Shown here: positions 8,783 to 16,728 of the stretch, piece after piece | Layout: the number at the start of each line of letters is the position of its first letter | Position numbering within the stretch: position 1 is the stretch's first letter | Assembly: GCA_031265345.1 (NCBI GenBank) | Contig: JAISCU010000460.1 | Span: 1-44,691 of the forward strand | Length of the DNA stretch: 44,691 nt | Source of the DNA: Bifidobacteriaceae bacterium | GTDB lineage: Bacteria; Actinomycetota; Actinomycetes; Actinomycetales; WQXJ01 | Direction of reading: 5' to 3' | Notes under the pieces: generated by a model | Seen by the model: only the letters and a program-made list of their open reading frames with translations | Told to the model about the DNA's origin: nothing | The model's database searches: none | Position numbers and translations under genes: made by a program

Positions 8783-9100
8783 CTAGAGGACGAGGATTCG
8801 GCGCAGGATGGAATCGACCCGTGCCAACGTGTCGGGAGGCGCTGCAGCGACATACCTCAGCAACCGGTCTGAGGCGACGGCCCTGATCAGCTCGCATTGG
8901 ATGTAGCTGACGGCATCGAGAACGCCGTCTAGCTCAACATGGGTCGCGTAACCGCGGGGCGTCCGCGTTATGGGAAGGACGATCGGAGTGCCGAAGCGGT
9001 TGATCAGCTCTGGCGACACGATCAGGGCGGGCCTGCGGAACCCCGCCTCATGACCGAGCGGTGGACCCAGGTCGCAAGAGTAAATCTGTCCGCGTCTCAC
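8783..9100 (-). CDS. MazF/PemK-family toxin (endoribonuclease)
   Basis: Members of this family cleave mRNA at short specific sites and are held in check by a cognate antitoxin. The sequence has the MazF barrel hallmarks: RRGQIYSCDLGPP at the start, the RRPALIVSPE strand, IVLPITRTPRG, and the SYIQCELIRAV segment that carries catalytic residues. The GTG at 9100 was chosen because it forms a four-base GTGA overlap with the antitoxin stop. A TTG at 9115 in the same frame would add five residues. With that start the protein is 105 residues, a normal toxin length. Confidence 0.88.
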   Translation of the reverse strand: MRRGQIYSCDLGPPLGHEAGFRRPALIVSPELINRFGTPIVLPITRTPRGYATHVELDGVLDAVSYIQCELIRAVASDRLLRYVAAAPPDTLARVDSILRRILVL

Positions 9101-9342
9101 AAGATGTCGTCCCAATTCTCATTCGGATCAAGCCCGTCCGACAGTGCGGACTCGGCGACTTGGCGCTCGCTCTCGCCTGCGCCAGGTGGCATCGTGGCGG
9201 CGACTCGCTCCCAAAACTGAACGTCTTCCGCGCTGTCAAGAGCGCGGTCGATGACGGTCGCCATGCTGACCTTGTCTCTACGGGCCGATTCCGCCAGCCG
9301 GTCTCGCAGTTCAACTGGGACCTTGACCGTGGTGAATGCCAT
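9097..9342 (-). CDS. Ribbon-helix-helix antitoxin of the MazF-like toxin
   Basis: The product is an 81-residue protein with an N-terminal ribbon-helix-helix DNA-binding domain (FTTVKVPVELRDRLAESAR, then MATVIDRAL). An acidic C-terminal tail ending NENWDDIL is suited to wrap and inhibit the toxin. It precedes the toxin gene with a four-base overlap, the usual antitoxin-toxin order. The ATG has no ribosome site and lies 6 bases after a TATACT -10 box on the same strand, so a leaderless transcript is likely. The flanking GTATAC palindrome suggests autoregulation. Confidence 0.85.
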   Translation of the reverse strand: MAFTTVKVPVELRDRLAESARRDKVSMATVIDRALDSAEDVQFWERVAATMPPGAGESERQVAESALSDGLDPNENWDDIL

Positions 9343-9348
9343 GATCAG

Positions 9349-9367
9349 AGTATACTGATTGGTATAC
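9349..9367 (-). promoter_or_regulatory. Promoter/operator of the mazEF-like operon
   Basis: Read on the minus strand, TATACT (9354-9349) is a near-perfect -10 whose expected start site is the A of the antitoxin ATG. Two copies of the palindrome GTATAC (9350-9355 and 9362-9367) sit 12 bases apart, about one helical turn. This is typical spacing for paired ribbon-helix-helix dimers, so the antitoxin probably binds over its own promoter. Confidence 0.6.
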
Positions 9368-9416
9368 CTCGGTGCCGGGAATCTCCAACCCAGTGGGCGA
9401 AGTATTCTTGTGGGCC

Positions 9417-10376
9417 ATGCCTGGGAACTCGAAGCGTAAGGGCGCTGTGCGCAAGCCGGGGTCGAAAAAGGGGCCGACCATCGGATCGGGCGGCAAGGGC
9501 CGCAAGGCGCTCAGGGGCAAGGGCCCCACCCCGAAAGCCGTCGACCGGCCCTATCACCCCGCAGCCAAACGCAAAGCCGCCGCTGAGAGCCGTGATCGGG
9601 GCCGTCCGCGCCCCCCTGCCAAGGTCTACAAATCGAAGGCCGACTATGTGGCCGGGCGCAACGCTGTCCTGGAAGCGCTCCGCGCCCGGGTGCCTTCGCA
9701 GCGCTTGGAGATCGCCGATGGCGTCGATTACGACGACCGCATCCGCGAATCCATGAGGCTCGCCGCAGACGCGGGGGTGGCTCTGGCCCAGGTCTCCAAG
9801 GCGGTGCTGGACCAGCACACCGGGGGCGTCAACCACCAGGGCGTGGCCCTGCGGGTGAAGCCTTACGACTACAAGACCCCCTCCGACCTGCTGCGCTGGG
9901 CCCAAGAATCGTCCCAGCCTCCCCTGATTGTCGCCCTGGACCAGGTGACCGACCCGCACAACCTGGGCGCGATCCTGCGTTCGGCCGCCGCCTTCGGCGC
10001 CCACGGCGTCCTGATCCCGGAGCGCCGTTCCGCCCAGATGGGTCCAGCGGCCTGGAAGGTCTCCGCCGGAGCGGCCGCGCGGGTGCCTGTGGCCCACGCC
10101 ACGAACCTGGTCAGGGCTCTGGAGGACTACAAGCAGGCGGGCCTGTTCGTGATCGGTTTGGACGCCCAAGGGGCCGCCGATGCCGCCGACCTGGACCTCG
10201 CCACCGGCCCAGTCGCGCTGGTGGTCGGCTCGGAAGGAAAAGGACTGTCCCGCTTGACGCGCGAAGCCTGCGATTTGACCGTCTCGATACCCATCGACGG
10301 GCGAACCGAATCGTTGAACGCGGCCGTGGCGGGCGGCATCGTCCTCTACGAAGTCGCGAAACAACGCCGAGGCTGA
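9417..10376 (+). CDS. rlmB: 23S rRNA (guanosine-2'-O-)-methyltransferase, RlmB/TrmH family (SpoU)
   Basis: This is a SAM-dependent SPOUT methyltransferase acting on 23S rRNA. It has a basic N-terminal extension (MPGNSKRKGAVRK, rich in K/R/G to about residue 70). A substrate-binding domain opens with YVAGRNAVLEAL, and the knotted catalytic domain carries DQVTDPHNLGAILRSA, VVGSEGKGL and ESLNAAVAGGIVLYE. ATG 9417 was chosen because actinobacterial homologues begin with this basic motif; the frame continues back to a GTG at 9372 beside the divergent antitoxin promoter. The product is 319 residues. In related genomes it directly follows cysS, so the intervening 2.2 kb looks inserted. Confidence 0.94.
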   Translation: MPGNSKRKGAVRKPGSKKGPTIGSGGKGRKALRGKGPTPKAVDRPYHPAAKRKAAAESRDRGRPRPPAKVYKSKADYVAGRNAVLEALRARVPSQRLEIADGVDYDDRIRESMRLAADAGVALAQVSKAVLDQHTGGVNHQGVALRVKPYDYKTPSDLLRWAQESSQPPLIVALDQVTDPHNLGAILRSAAAFGAHGVLIPERRSAQMGPAAWKVSAGAAARVPVAHATNLVRALEDYKQAGLFVIGLDAQGAADAADLDLATGPVALVVGSEGKGLSRLTREACDLTVSIPIDGRTESLNAAVAGGIVLYEVAKQRRG

Positions 10377-10432
10377 CCGCGGCGAGGGGCCTTGGGGATG
10401 AACACGAACACGCGAAACGAACAGGAGAGGCA

Positions 10433-11176
10433 ATGAAGCGGTCCGAGATCAACAGGGCGATTGATGAGGCCATCGCCCTGGCCCGAGAGGCTGGCTTCGC
10501 GTTGCCGCCATTCGCCCTGTGGGGACCGGAGGAATGGAGGGATCGGCGTGAGCACTTGGCGCCGACCATGGCGCGCGGCCTGGGGTGGGATGTGACGGAC
10601 TTCGGGCGCGGAGACTTCGCCGCCTTCGGGCTCACGCTGCTGACCATGAGGAACGGCTCGTTGCGGGAACGCGACGCCGGAGTCGGTCAGACCTATGCCG
10701 AGAAACTGATGTACCAACGGGAGGGCCAGGAGTGCCCCTTCCACTTGCATGAGATCAAGACGGAGGACATCATCAACCGAGGGCGCGGGACCATCCAGGC
10801 CGAGCTGTACCCGGTCGACTGGGCGAGCGGGACCGCTGCGCTCGGATCAGGCGTGACGCGGACCTTCGTGTCCGGCATCCTGCGTGACGTGGTGGCGGGG
10901 GAGCCGGTCGAACTTGGGCCAGGCGAATGGATACAGGTGCCCCTTGGCTGCTACCACCGTTTCACCGCCCAGCATGGACCCGTCCTGGCGGGCGAGGTCT
11001 CCTGCGTCAACGACGACGAGGGCGACAACACCTTCCTGGTCCAGGCCAGCCGTTTCCCCACCATCGAGGAGGACGAGCCCGCCCGGCACTTGACCACCGC
11101 GGAATACGGCCCGCTCCTAGCCGACCTGACGCCGCAGCCCAGCGCCGCCGAAATGGCTGCGCTCAGCGACCACTGA
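10433..11176 (+). CDS. D-lyxose ketol-isomerase
   Basis: The 247-residue protein belongs to the cupin-fold D-lyxose isomerase family, which interconverts D-lyxose and D-xylulose (and D-mannose and D-fructose) using a divalent metal. The metal-binding stretch is clear: PFHLHEIKTEDIINRG supplies two histidines and a glutamate, and CYHRFTA supplies a later histidine. A good AGGAGAGG ribosome site precedes the ATG. There is no sugar transporter or kinase next to it. The last 14 bases overlap the convergent gene at 11163-11375. Confidence 0.9.
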   Translation: MKRSEINRAIDEAIALAREAGFALPPFALWGPEEWRDRREHLAPTMARGLGWDVTDFGRGDFAAFGLTLLTMRNGSLRERDAGVGQTYAEKLMYQREGQECPFHLHEIKTEDIINRGRGTIQAELYPVDWASGTAALGSGVTRTFVSGILRDVVAGEPVELGPGEWIQVPLGCYHRFTAQHGPVLAGEVSCVNDDEGDNTFLVQASRFPTIEEDEPARHLTTAEYGPLLADLTPQPSAAEMAALSDH

Positions 11177-11375
11177 AACGGAGGGCGTCGAAGAACATGT
11201 CAGCGTCGACGGTCGCTTCCGGGTTCGCCCTGTGCCTGCGAAGGCCATCGCGCGCGATCTCCAACTCTTCGGCCGAAGGACCGGGCTCCAGCGTGTCCAA
11301 CAACGTGTCGACTATTGTCCACCGATCCTCGACAGACATTGCTTTGGCCTGCTCGAGGAACGTCGCATCGACCAT
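11163..11375 (-). CDS. Putative addiction-module antitoxin-like protein (orphan)
   Basis: This 70-residue acidic protein matches the pattern of the small addiction-module component family, with a MSVEDRWTIVDTLLDTLEPGPS helix and LEIARDGLRRHRANPEA. Partners are usually RelE/ParE toxins, but no toxin frame adjoins it on either side: the downstream side runs tail-to-tail into the lyxose isomerase. It may be a solitary remnant or act in trans. Recognition rests on the short helical motif, so the name is tentative. Confidence 0.55.
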   Translation of the reverse strand: MVDATFLEQAKAMSVEDRWTIVDTLLDTLEPGPSAEELEIARDGLRRHRANPEATVDADMFFDALRFSGR

Positions 11376-11413
11376 TGGGCCAGTCTACGGGACACCGCCT
11401 CTCCGTGCTGGAT

Positions 11414-11455
11414 TCCCGACGCCATGACTCGTTCCTCGGTGGCTTCCGTCGCCGC
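11414..11455. repeat. Left imperfect direct repeat bounding the AlbA/methylase pair
   Basis: This 42-base stretch matches 13429-13469 at about 85% in the same orientation; shared blocks include CGCCATGAC and TTCCTCGG. It lies 15 bases past the stop of the AlbA_2 gene. Confidence 0.6.
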
Positions 11456-11470
11456 GCCAGCGCCGACTTG

Positions 11471-12877
11471 TCAGCCATTGAGCGCCTCCCTATTTACAAT
11501 CCAACTCCCGCTGCGATCAGAACCCTCGCGGTCAACGAGGCCGACGTCGCGCAGTGTCTTGATGCTCTTCCGAACACCCCGCAACGTTACCCCAGTCAGC
11601 TCTGCTAGGACCGTTGCGGTCACTCCTGGGTCTTCCAGCATGGCATTCAAGATGATCCTCTGAGTCGAGTTCACCCTGGCCTTTACGGTGCCCGTTACGG
11701 TGCCCGTTACAGTGCCCTTTTCAGTGCCCTCTTCTCTGACCCGGGGTTCGGTGAAGCCGAGTGTCGCTTCGGGGTTGAACATGAAGGTCGCCACCATCGT
11801 TGTCGTCCCAAGGGTGGAGAAGACCAGAGGCTTGACCCCGGCTTCTGCGCACGCCTCCTCAATGCGTCGAATGCCGCGGCCCCAAGCCTCGATCTGTCCG
11901 GACCGGAAGAAGGTGCGAGCGATGTCCGGGTTTGGGGCAACCGACTCATGTGGGGAGGTGAGCGTCTCCACCGTCCAGCCATCCGGGAGCTTGCCGGCGT
12001 TGAAGATGATGAGCCGGTCCGGCATGACCTTGATCTGGATGGGGTTAGCCGCGTGGTAAGCCTTATGGACGACGGCATTGAGGATTGCCTCACGGCAGGC
12101 ATCCACCGGCACTGGGAAGGTCTCCCGGCGGTAGATGCCCTCGTAGCTGATGTACGCCATCAGGTACTTGGTGTAGAGCAGGTCGATCACCCTGTCCACT
12201 ATGGTGATCAGCGGGCCATGCAGCTCGTCCTGGAACCTCAGATCGGCCCCAGTGAGGAAGAAGCCTACTTTGACCTCGCAGCCAGTAGCCCACTGCTCGG
12301 GCGTGGAGTGGAAGAGCAGAATGGCCGCCTTCTTCAGGTGGCTCCCATCCATCAGTTGCAGGCTCCTGAGGAGGGCTGTGTCGCTGACACTCACGTCTGC
12401 ATCGGTCAGTCGTTGGCGAGCGAGGGCCATCCGCCGGAATGCATCCAGCGCCTCCTTGCTCAGGTCGGAAACCCTCACGTCGGGAACGGCCAGGCCGTCC
12501 CAGGTCTTACCCTCTTTGCGCAGAAGGAACTCGACCAGCGCAGGGCCGTTCAACTCGCGGTTGGTGGCTCCGGAGCGGAGGTAGTACTTACCGTGGTAGC
12601 TGATTGGGTTCGGGTAGGGCCTGACCGTGACGACCAGGTAGTCCAGGCCGTCCTCGCACTTCACCTCGACATCGGCGACAATCCCCATCGTGCTGGTGAT
12701 CTTGCCAGGCACGTCTTCCGAGAGCTTCTTGGCATCGTGAAGGCCGACCAACTGACCCGTGTCGTCCTTGCCGATTTCGAGCACGCCGCCTTGGGAGTTG
12801 GCGAAGCCGCAAATCCACTTCAGCCATTCGTCGCGCCACGATGACTTGTACTCGTGCCTATGAGTTTCATGCGCCAC
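11471..12877 (-). CDS. Schlafen/AlbA_2-domain ATP-binding protein
   Basis: The 468-residue protein starts with an AlbA_2 (Schlafen) domain (HEYKSSWRDEWLKWICGFAN, then GGVLEIGKDD, about residues 8-125). It continues into a GHKL-type ATPase region (CREAILNAVVHKAYH near 260, GRGIRRIEEAC near 345). It ends in a winged helix (ILNAMLEDPGVTATVLAELTG, about 415-465). Such proteins are called RecG-like regulators; AlbA_2/Schlafen domains recur in nucleic-acid-binding and phage-defence proteins. The linker contains a GTVT repeat encoded by four 12-base units. It overlaps the upstream methylase gene by 11 bases, so the two are expressed together. Its role here is not known. Confidence 0.85.
   Translation of the reverse strand: MAHETHRHEYKSSWRDEWLKWICGFANSQGGVLEIGKDDTGQLVGLHDAKKLSEDVPGKITSTMGIVADVEVKCEDGLDYLVVTVRPYPNPISYHGKYYLRSGATNRELNGPALVEFLLRKEGKTWDGLAVPDVRVSDLSKEALDAFRRMALARQRLTDADVSVSDTALLRSLQLMDGSHLKKAAILLFHSTPEQWATGCEVKVGFFLTGADLRFQDELHGPLITIVDRVIDLLYTKYLMAYISYEGIYRRETFPVPVDACREAILNAVVHKAYHAANPIQIKVMPDRLIIFNAGKLPDGWTVETLTSPHESVAPNPDIARTFFRSGQIEAWGRGIRRIEEACAEAGVKPLVFSTLGTTTMVATFMFNPEATLGFTEPRVREEGTEKGTVTGTVTGTVKARVNSTQRIILNAMLEDPGVTATVLAELTGVTLRGVRKSIKTLRDVGLVDREGSDRSGSWIVNREALNG
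11685..11732 (-). repeat. 12-bp tandem repeat inside the AlbA_2 gene
   Basis: Four consecutive 12-base units (acggtgcccgtt and near copies) encode the GTVTGTVTGTV linker between the ATPase region and the winged helix. Copy number could vary in frame by slippage. Confidence 0.75.
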
Positions 12878-13343
12878 GGGCCACCTCCAAGTACGTCACC
12901 GGCGGATACTCGTGCACTGGGGACAAGATGTCGTGGGAGTCCACATCAGCCCAGAGGACGTTCGCCTTCAGAACAGCCCGCCCAGCAGTCTTCCACTCAG
13001 GATCGCCGTCGACGAACGCCACGAACTCGTCCGTCAGGTTCTCCTGGCGCTCAGCCACGTTGTGTGCCGCCAATTCGATTCCGTAGAGGCTCATCGGGGC
13101 AAGCAAGGCGTAGCGTTTGCGCTCGAGCTCATTCCTACGGCACCTGTCCTCGACCGCAGCCAAACTGCGCCGCAGCACCGCGATCAGGAAATTGCCGCTT
13201 CCGCAAGCAGACTCCAGGAACCGCGAGTCGATCCGCCCGGACTCCGTTTTCACCAGGTCGAGCATGGCTTCCACGATTTCGGGTGGGGTGAACACCTCGC
13301 CATGGTCGATTATCCGCTGTCGCGACCTGAGGAGTGAGGCCAC
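12867..13343 (-). CDS. Short N6-adenine DNA methylase-like protein, probably truncated
   Basis: The reading frame encodes the N-terminal part of an N-6 DNA methylase: HGEVFTPPEIVEAMLDLV, then the SAM-binding motif I region FLESACGSGNFLIAVL, then LYGIELAAHNVAERQ. The catalytic NPPY/F motif expected further on is not visible before the stop, so either the protein is shortened or it is a non-catalytic relative. GTG 13343 was chosen because a GGAAG ribosome site precedes it; an upstream GTG at 13406 would add 21 residues. With the chosen start it is 158 residues. It overlaps the AlbA_2 gene by 11 bases. No restriction subunit is nearby. Confidence 0.7.
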   Translation of the reverse strand: MASLLRSRQRIIDHGEVFTPPEIVEAMLDLVKTESGRIDSRFLESACGSGNFLIAVLRRSLAAVEDRCRRNELERKRYALLAPMSLYGIELAAHNVAERQENLTDEFVAFVDGDPEWKTAGRAVLKANVLWADVDSHDILSPVHEYPPVTYLEVARGA

Positions 13344-13428
13344 CAGCTTCCGCTTCCTGTAGACAAGGCCCCACCGGGTTGGCAGCGCACCCCCCAATTC
13401 TCTCACGCCCTGTCAGCGCTGACCGGCA

Positions 13429-13469
13429 TCCCGGCGCCATGACCCATTCCTCGGGGCTCCTGTCGCCGC
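13429..13469. repeat. Right imperfect direct repeat bounding the AlbA/methylase pair
   Basis: This is the partner of 11414-11455 in the same orientation. It lies about 85 bases upstream of the chosen methylase start and 26 bases from the end of the DUF4032 gene. Together the two copies enclose about 2 kb. Confidence 0.6.
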
Positions 13470-13494
13470 CCCCGCGGGAGCCGGACCCAGACGC

Positions 13495-14751
13495 TCAGCC
13501 CATCGGCACGTCATCGACCGCGGGCAACTGGATGGTGTCCGCCAGGATCAACTCGGATTCGTCGCGGCGGTGGGCCAGGACGTTGTCGATGTAGGACTGG
13601 ACCGCCTCGTCCAGCGAGACGTACCGCGACTCGCGCTGCGACATGAACCAGCGGTGCTCCAGGATCTCGTGGTAGATCTGCGGCAGTTCGAGCTTGCCGC
13701 GAAGCTCGCGCGGGACGGAGCGGACGGCGGGCTCGAAGACGTGGGTCAGCCAATCGTGGGCCACGAAATCCTCGTCGGCCTCGGACTGGCCGGAATGCAC
13801 GCGGTAGGTGTCGAGGTCGTTGAGCAAGCGCCGGGCCTGGTTCTCCTGGACGTCCAGGCCGGTCAGGCGGAACAAGCGACGCGAGTGGTGACCGGCGTCC
13901 ACCACCTGCGGGCGGATGTGCAGCGCCGTTCCATCTGGGTCGGACGTCATGGACATTTCCGCCACGTCGAAGCCCAAATCGTTGAGTCGGTTGATGCGGT
14001 CCTGGAGCCGCCAGCGGGCATCGGTGGAAATGGTCTCCTCCTCCGTCAACGCCTGCCACAGCTGCTCGTAGCGCTCGATCAGGAAGTCGCCGATCGCCAC
14101 CGGGTCGAGCTCGTCCTCCAGCATCTCCCCGGCTTCGAGGTCCATCAACTCGCCGATCACGTTGGTGCGGGCCAGATCGATGTCGTAGGCACGCTGGCCA
14201 TCCGTCAACTGCTCGTAGAGAGCCCCGGTCTCGGCGTCCACCAGGTAGGCCGAGAACTCTTTCGCGTCACGCCGGAACAGCGTGTTGGAGAGCGACACGT
14301 CGCCCCAATAGAACCCCAGCAGATGCATCCGCACGATCAGCAACGCCAGCGCGTCGAGCAGCCGCGTCGCCATGTCCGGCCGCAACCGGTAGGAGAACAG
14401 AGCCCGGTAGGGCAACGAGAACTGGAGATGCTGGGTCAGCAGGGCGGCGTCCAACGGCTCGCCCTGGGCGGTCTTGCGGCCACTGACCACCGCCACCGGC
14501 GCGACCGAGGGGGCGTCCAGGTTGGCCAGGTCCTTCAGCAGCCCGTATTCACGCCCGGCCGCGTAGGAGGCGATCTCCTTGACCGCCAAGACGCGCCCCG
14601 ACAGTTTGACGAACCGGACCACGTGGCGGGAGATGCCGCGGGGCAGGGCCAGGATCACATCTTCCGGCCACTGGTCCAGCGGCAGTTCCCAGGGCAGGTC
14701 GAACAACGCCGAATCGGGCGTCACGGCGGTGATGGTGAGGGCTTGGGCCAT
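13495..14751 (-). CDS. DUF4032 domain-containing protein (kinase-like fold)
   Basis: A conserved actinobacterial protein of 418 residues with no known function. The first half resembles lipopolysaccharide-kinase-like proteins. VRFVKLSGRVLAVKEI may be the ATP lysine strand, FYWGDVSLSNTLF looks like a catalytic loop with Asp and Asn, and AYLVDAETG is in the place of a DFG motif. The DUF4032 part follows (HDWLTHVFEP, LPQIYHEILEHRWFMS). ATG 14751 was chosen because a GAAGGGAAA ribosome site precedes it and the upstream in-frame extension is low-complexity. The kinase reading is inference from motifs. Confidence 0.85.
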   Translation of the reverse strand: MAQALTITAVTPDSALFDLPWELPLDQWPEDVILALPRGISRHVVRFVKLSGRVLAVKEIASYAAGREYGLLKDLANLDAPSVAPVAVVSGRKTAQGEPLDAALLTQHLQFSLPYRALFSYRLRPDMATRLLDALALLIVRMHLLGFYWGDVSLSNTLFRRDAKEFSAYLVDAETGALYEQLTDGQRAYDIDLARTNVIGELMDLEAGEMLEDELDPVAIGDFLIERYEQLWQALTEEETISTDARWRLQDRINRLNDLGFDVAEMSMTSDPDGTALHIRPQVVDAGHHSRRLFRLTGLDVQENQARRLLNDLDTYRVHSGQSEADEDFVAHDWLTHVFEPAVRSVPRELRGKLELPQIYHEILEHRWFMSQRESRYVSLDEAVQSYIDNVLAHRRDESELILADTIQLPAVDDVPMG

Positions 14752-15051
14752 ATGTGTTTTCCCTTCGGACGATGCCGCCGGCTCGGGTTCCGCCAAGACG
14801 TCAGCCTCGCGAACCCGACTGCCCCGGAGCCGTCCGCCCCGGAGCCGTCCGCCCCGCGAGCGATGCAATGCGCGAGGAGACCATCCCCCAGACTGCGGTT
14901 TCCACGGCGGCTGTTCCGCGACCCGACGGCCGCGCGAACACGGCCAAGCGGGATCGTCCACCTGAAATGGCGGACCGCCGCCCGACCAGGCCCTGAAGAC
15001 CAACGCCGGACGGCGGTCCAAGATACTACATACCTCGAAGCGAACCCCAGG
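14752..15051. other. Intergenic gap with a 15-bp tandem repeat
   Basis: This 300-base gap separates the DUF4032 start from the end of the sugar ABC ATPase gene. It holds two exact 15-base units (ccccggagccgtccg, 14822-14836 and 14837-14851) followed by a partial third. No gene or terminator hairpin was seen. The DUF4032 promoter must lie here, but I could not place it. Confidence 0.5.
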
Positions 15052-16170
15052 TCATTCGGGCAGACGCTCCCCGGTCGAGGCCGAGAAGTTGTGCTGCTCG
15101 CCCGGGCGGATGGCGAAGTAGACGGTGTCGCCCTTGCGGGGAACCGCCCGTGGGTCGACGCGCGCGATGAGCGATCCGCCCTGCAGCTTCGAGGTCTCGG
15201 GATCCGAGCCCTTGAGCGTGCCGTAGGCGTACGCGTCCGAGCCGAGCTCCTCGACAATGTCGATCTCGACGGGGATGGCGCCAGGCGTGCCCGCGGCCAC
15301 CGCGTCGATGTTCTCGGGCCTGAAGCCGACGGTCAGCTTGCCCTCGTCCTCGGGGACCAGGGCGGCCTTGGCCGCAGGGGTCAGCGGCACCGAGGCCTCA
15401 CCGATCAGGACGTCGTCGCCTTTGACCGGGAAGGTGCCGATGTTCATGGCCGGCGAACCGATGAAGGCGGCCACGAAAGCGTTGGCTGGCTTGTCGTAGA
15501 GCACCAACGGCGAGCCGACTTGTTGGAGCAGGCCGTCCTTGAGCACCGCGATGCGGTCGCCCATGGTCAGGGCCTCGGTTTGGTCGTGGGTCACGTAGAC
15601 CGTGGTGACGCCCAGACGGTGCTGGAGCGACGCGATCTGCGTGCGGGTGGAGACGCGCAGCTTGGCGTCGAGGTTGGACAGCGGCTCGTCCATCAGGAAC
15701 ACCTTCGGGTTCCGGACGATCGCGCGGCCCATCGCGACGCGCTGGCGCTGGCCGCCGGACAGGGCCTTCGGCTTGCGGGCCAGGTACTCCTCCAGGTCCA
15801 GGATCTTGGCGGCTTCCTCGACCCGCTGTTTGATCTCGGCCTTCGGCATCCCGGCGATCTTCAGCGCGAAGCCCATGTTGTCCGCCACGGTCATGTGCGG
15901 ATACAGGGCGTAGTTCTGAAACACCATCGCGATGTCGCGGTCCTTCGGCTGGACGTCGGTGACGTCCCGGTCGCCGATCAAGATGCGGCCGTCGTTGACT
16001 TCCTCGAGCCCCGCCAGCATCCGCAGCGAGGTCGACTTGCCGCAACCGGACGGCCCCACCAGCACGAGGAACTCCCCGGCTTCGATGTGGAGGTCGAGGT
16101 GGTCCACCGAGGGCTTGTCATTGCCCGGATAGGTGCGGGTCGCCCCGTCGAAAGTGACTGTTTCAGCCAT
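15052..16170 (-). CDS. UgpC/MsiK-type sugar ABC transporter ATP-binding protein
   Basis: This cytoplasmic ATPase powers carbohydrate ABC importers. In actinobacteria one such subunit (MsiK) commonly serves several transporters, which fits its position here without permease genes. Over 372 residues it shows Walker A GPSGCGKST (39-47), the Q-loop (VFQNYALYPHMTV), signature LSGGQRQRV (137-145), Walker B VFLMDEPLSNLD and the H-loop VTHDQTEA. A C-terminal MalK-type TOBE/regulatory domain follows (residues about 235-372, GFRPENI). A GAAGGGAAG ribosome site precedes the ATG. The exact sugar cannot be told from sequence. Confidence 0.93.
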   Translation of the reverse strand: MAETVTFDGATRTYPGNDKPSVDHLDLHIEAGEFLVLVGPSGCGKSTSLRMLAGLEEVNDGRILIGDRDVTDVQPKDRDIAMVFQNYALYPHMTVADNMGFALKIAGMPKAEIKQRVEEAAKILDLEEYLARKPKALSGGQRQRVAMGRAIVRNPKVFLMDEPLSNLDAKLRVSTRTQIASLQHRLGVTTVYVTHDQTEALTMGDRIAVLKDGLLQQVGSPLVLYDKPANAFVAAFIGSPAMNIGTFPVKGDDVLIGEASVPLTPAAKAALVPEDEGKLTVGFRPENIDAVAAGTPGAIPVEIDIVEELGSDAYAYGTLKGSDPETSKLQGGSLIARVDPRAVPRKGDTVYFAIRPGEQHNFSASTGERLPE

Positions 16171-16728
16171 GACAAATACTTCCCTTCACCGGCAGGTACG
16201 TGCCGGACGATCCGTTGTGAAAGGCGCCAGCCGGAGGTTCCGGTTCCGGATGACACATGCTCAGCCCTTGAGCACTCACCCATAGTGCCACATGCCGAGG
16301 ACCGCCTAGCGGGCCAGGGGTCCGGTCTCATCGCGGTCCTGTGCTGGTCGCGGGGCGGCTTCGAGCCGGTTCTGGGCCGATTGTGGGCTGTTTCCGCGTC
16401 CCGGACCAGTCCAAACGCCGAATCGGCGTAGCAATACCCACGCAAGTTCGGCAGACGATTTCGCTCTTGGCCGATTTGTTTGGGCCTTCAGCGGTTCTCA
16501 TTGCACGATGCCGCGCGGCGTGTTGGTCCCCGCCGGCGTCTTCAGCCCCCCTTGGTCAGGCGTCGAACCGCCGCGTGAACAGGGCCTGCGCCCAGATCAC
16601 GGCATTGGTGGGACGAATCCTGGGGCTTGGTTCGGGGCCTGGGGGCTCTTCCGAAGGGCCTCGCGGCCGCCTGATCGGGGCGGCGGCGACCCGCGCGCGC
16701 GGCCCGGCTGAGGAGCGAGAATGGGCTG
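16171..16728. other. Intergenic region upstream of the divergent MsiK-like and epimerase genes
   Basis: These 558 bases contain no supportable gene. Near the ATPase start are two inverted repeats that could be regulator sites or leader hairpins: CCGGCA/TGCCGG at 16189-16206, and TGCTCA/TGAGCA at 16258-16274. No clear -10/-35 pair was placed for either gene. The stretch 16340-16720 shows nothing I can name. Confidence 0.45.

Noticed and set aside
13570..16431. Very long plus-strand open frame (about 950 codons) opposite DUF4032 and the sugar ABC ATPase
   Set aside because: It is the antisense shadow of two well-recognised genes in GC-rich DNA and has no recognisable domain.
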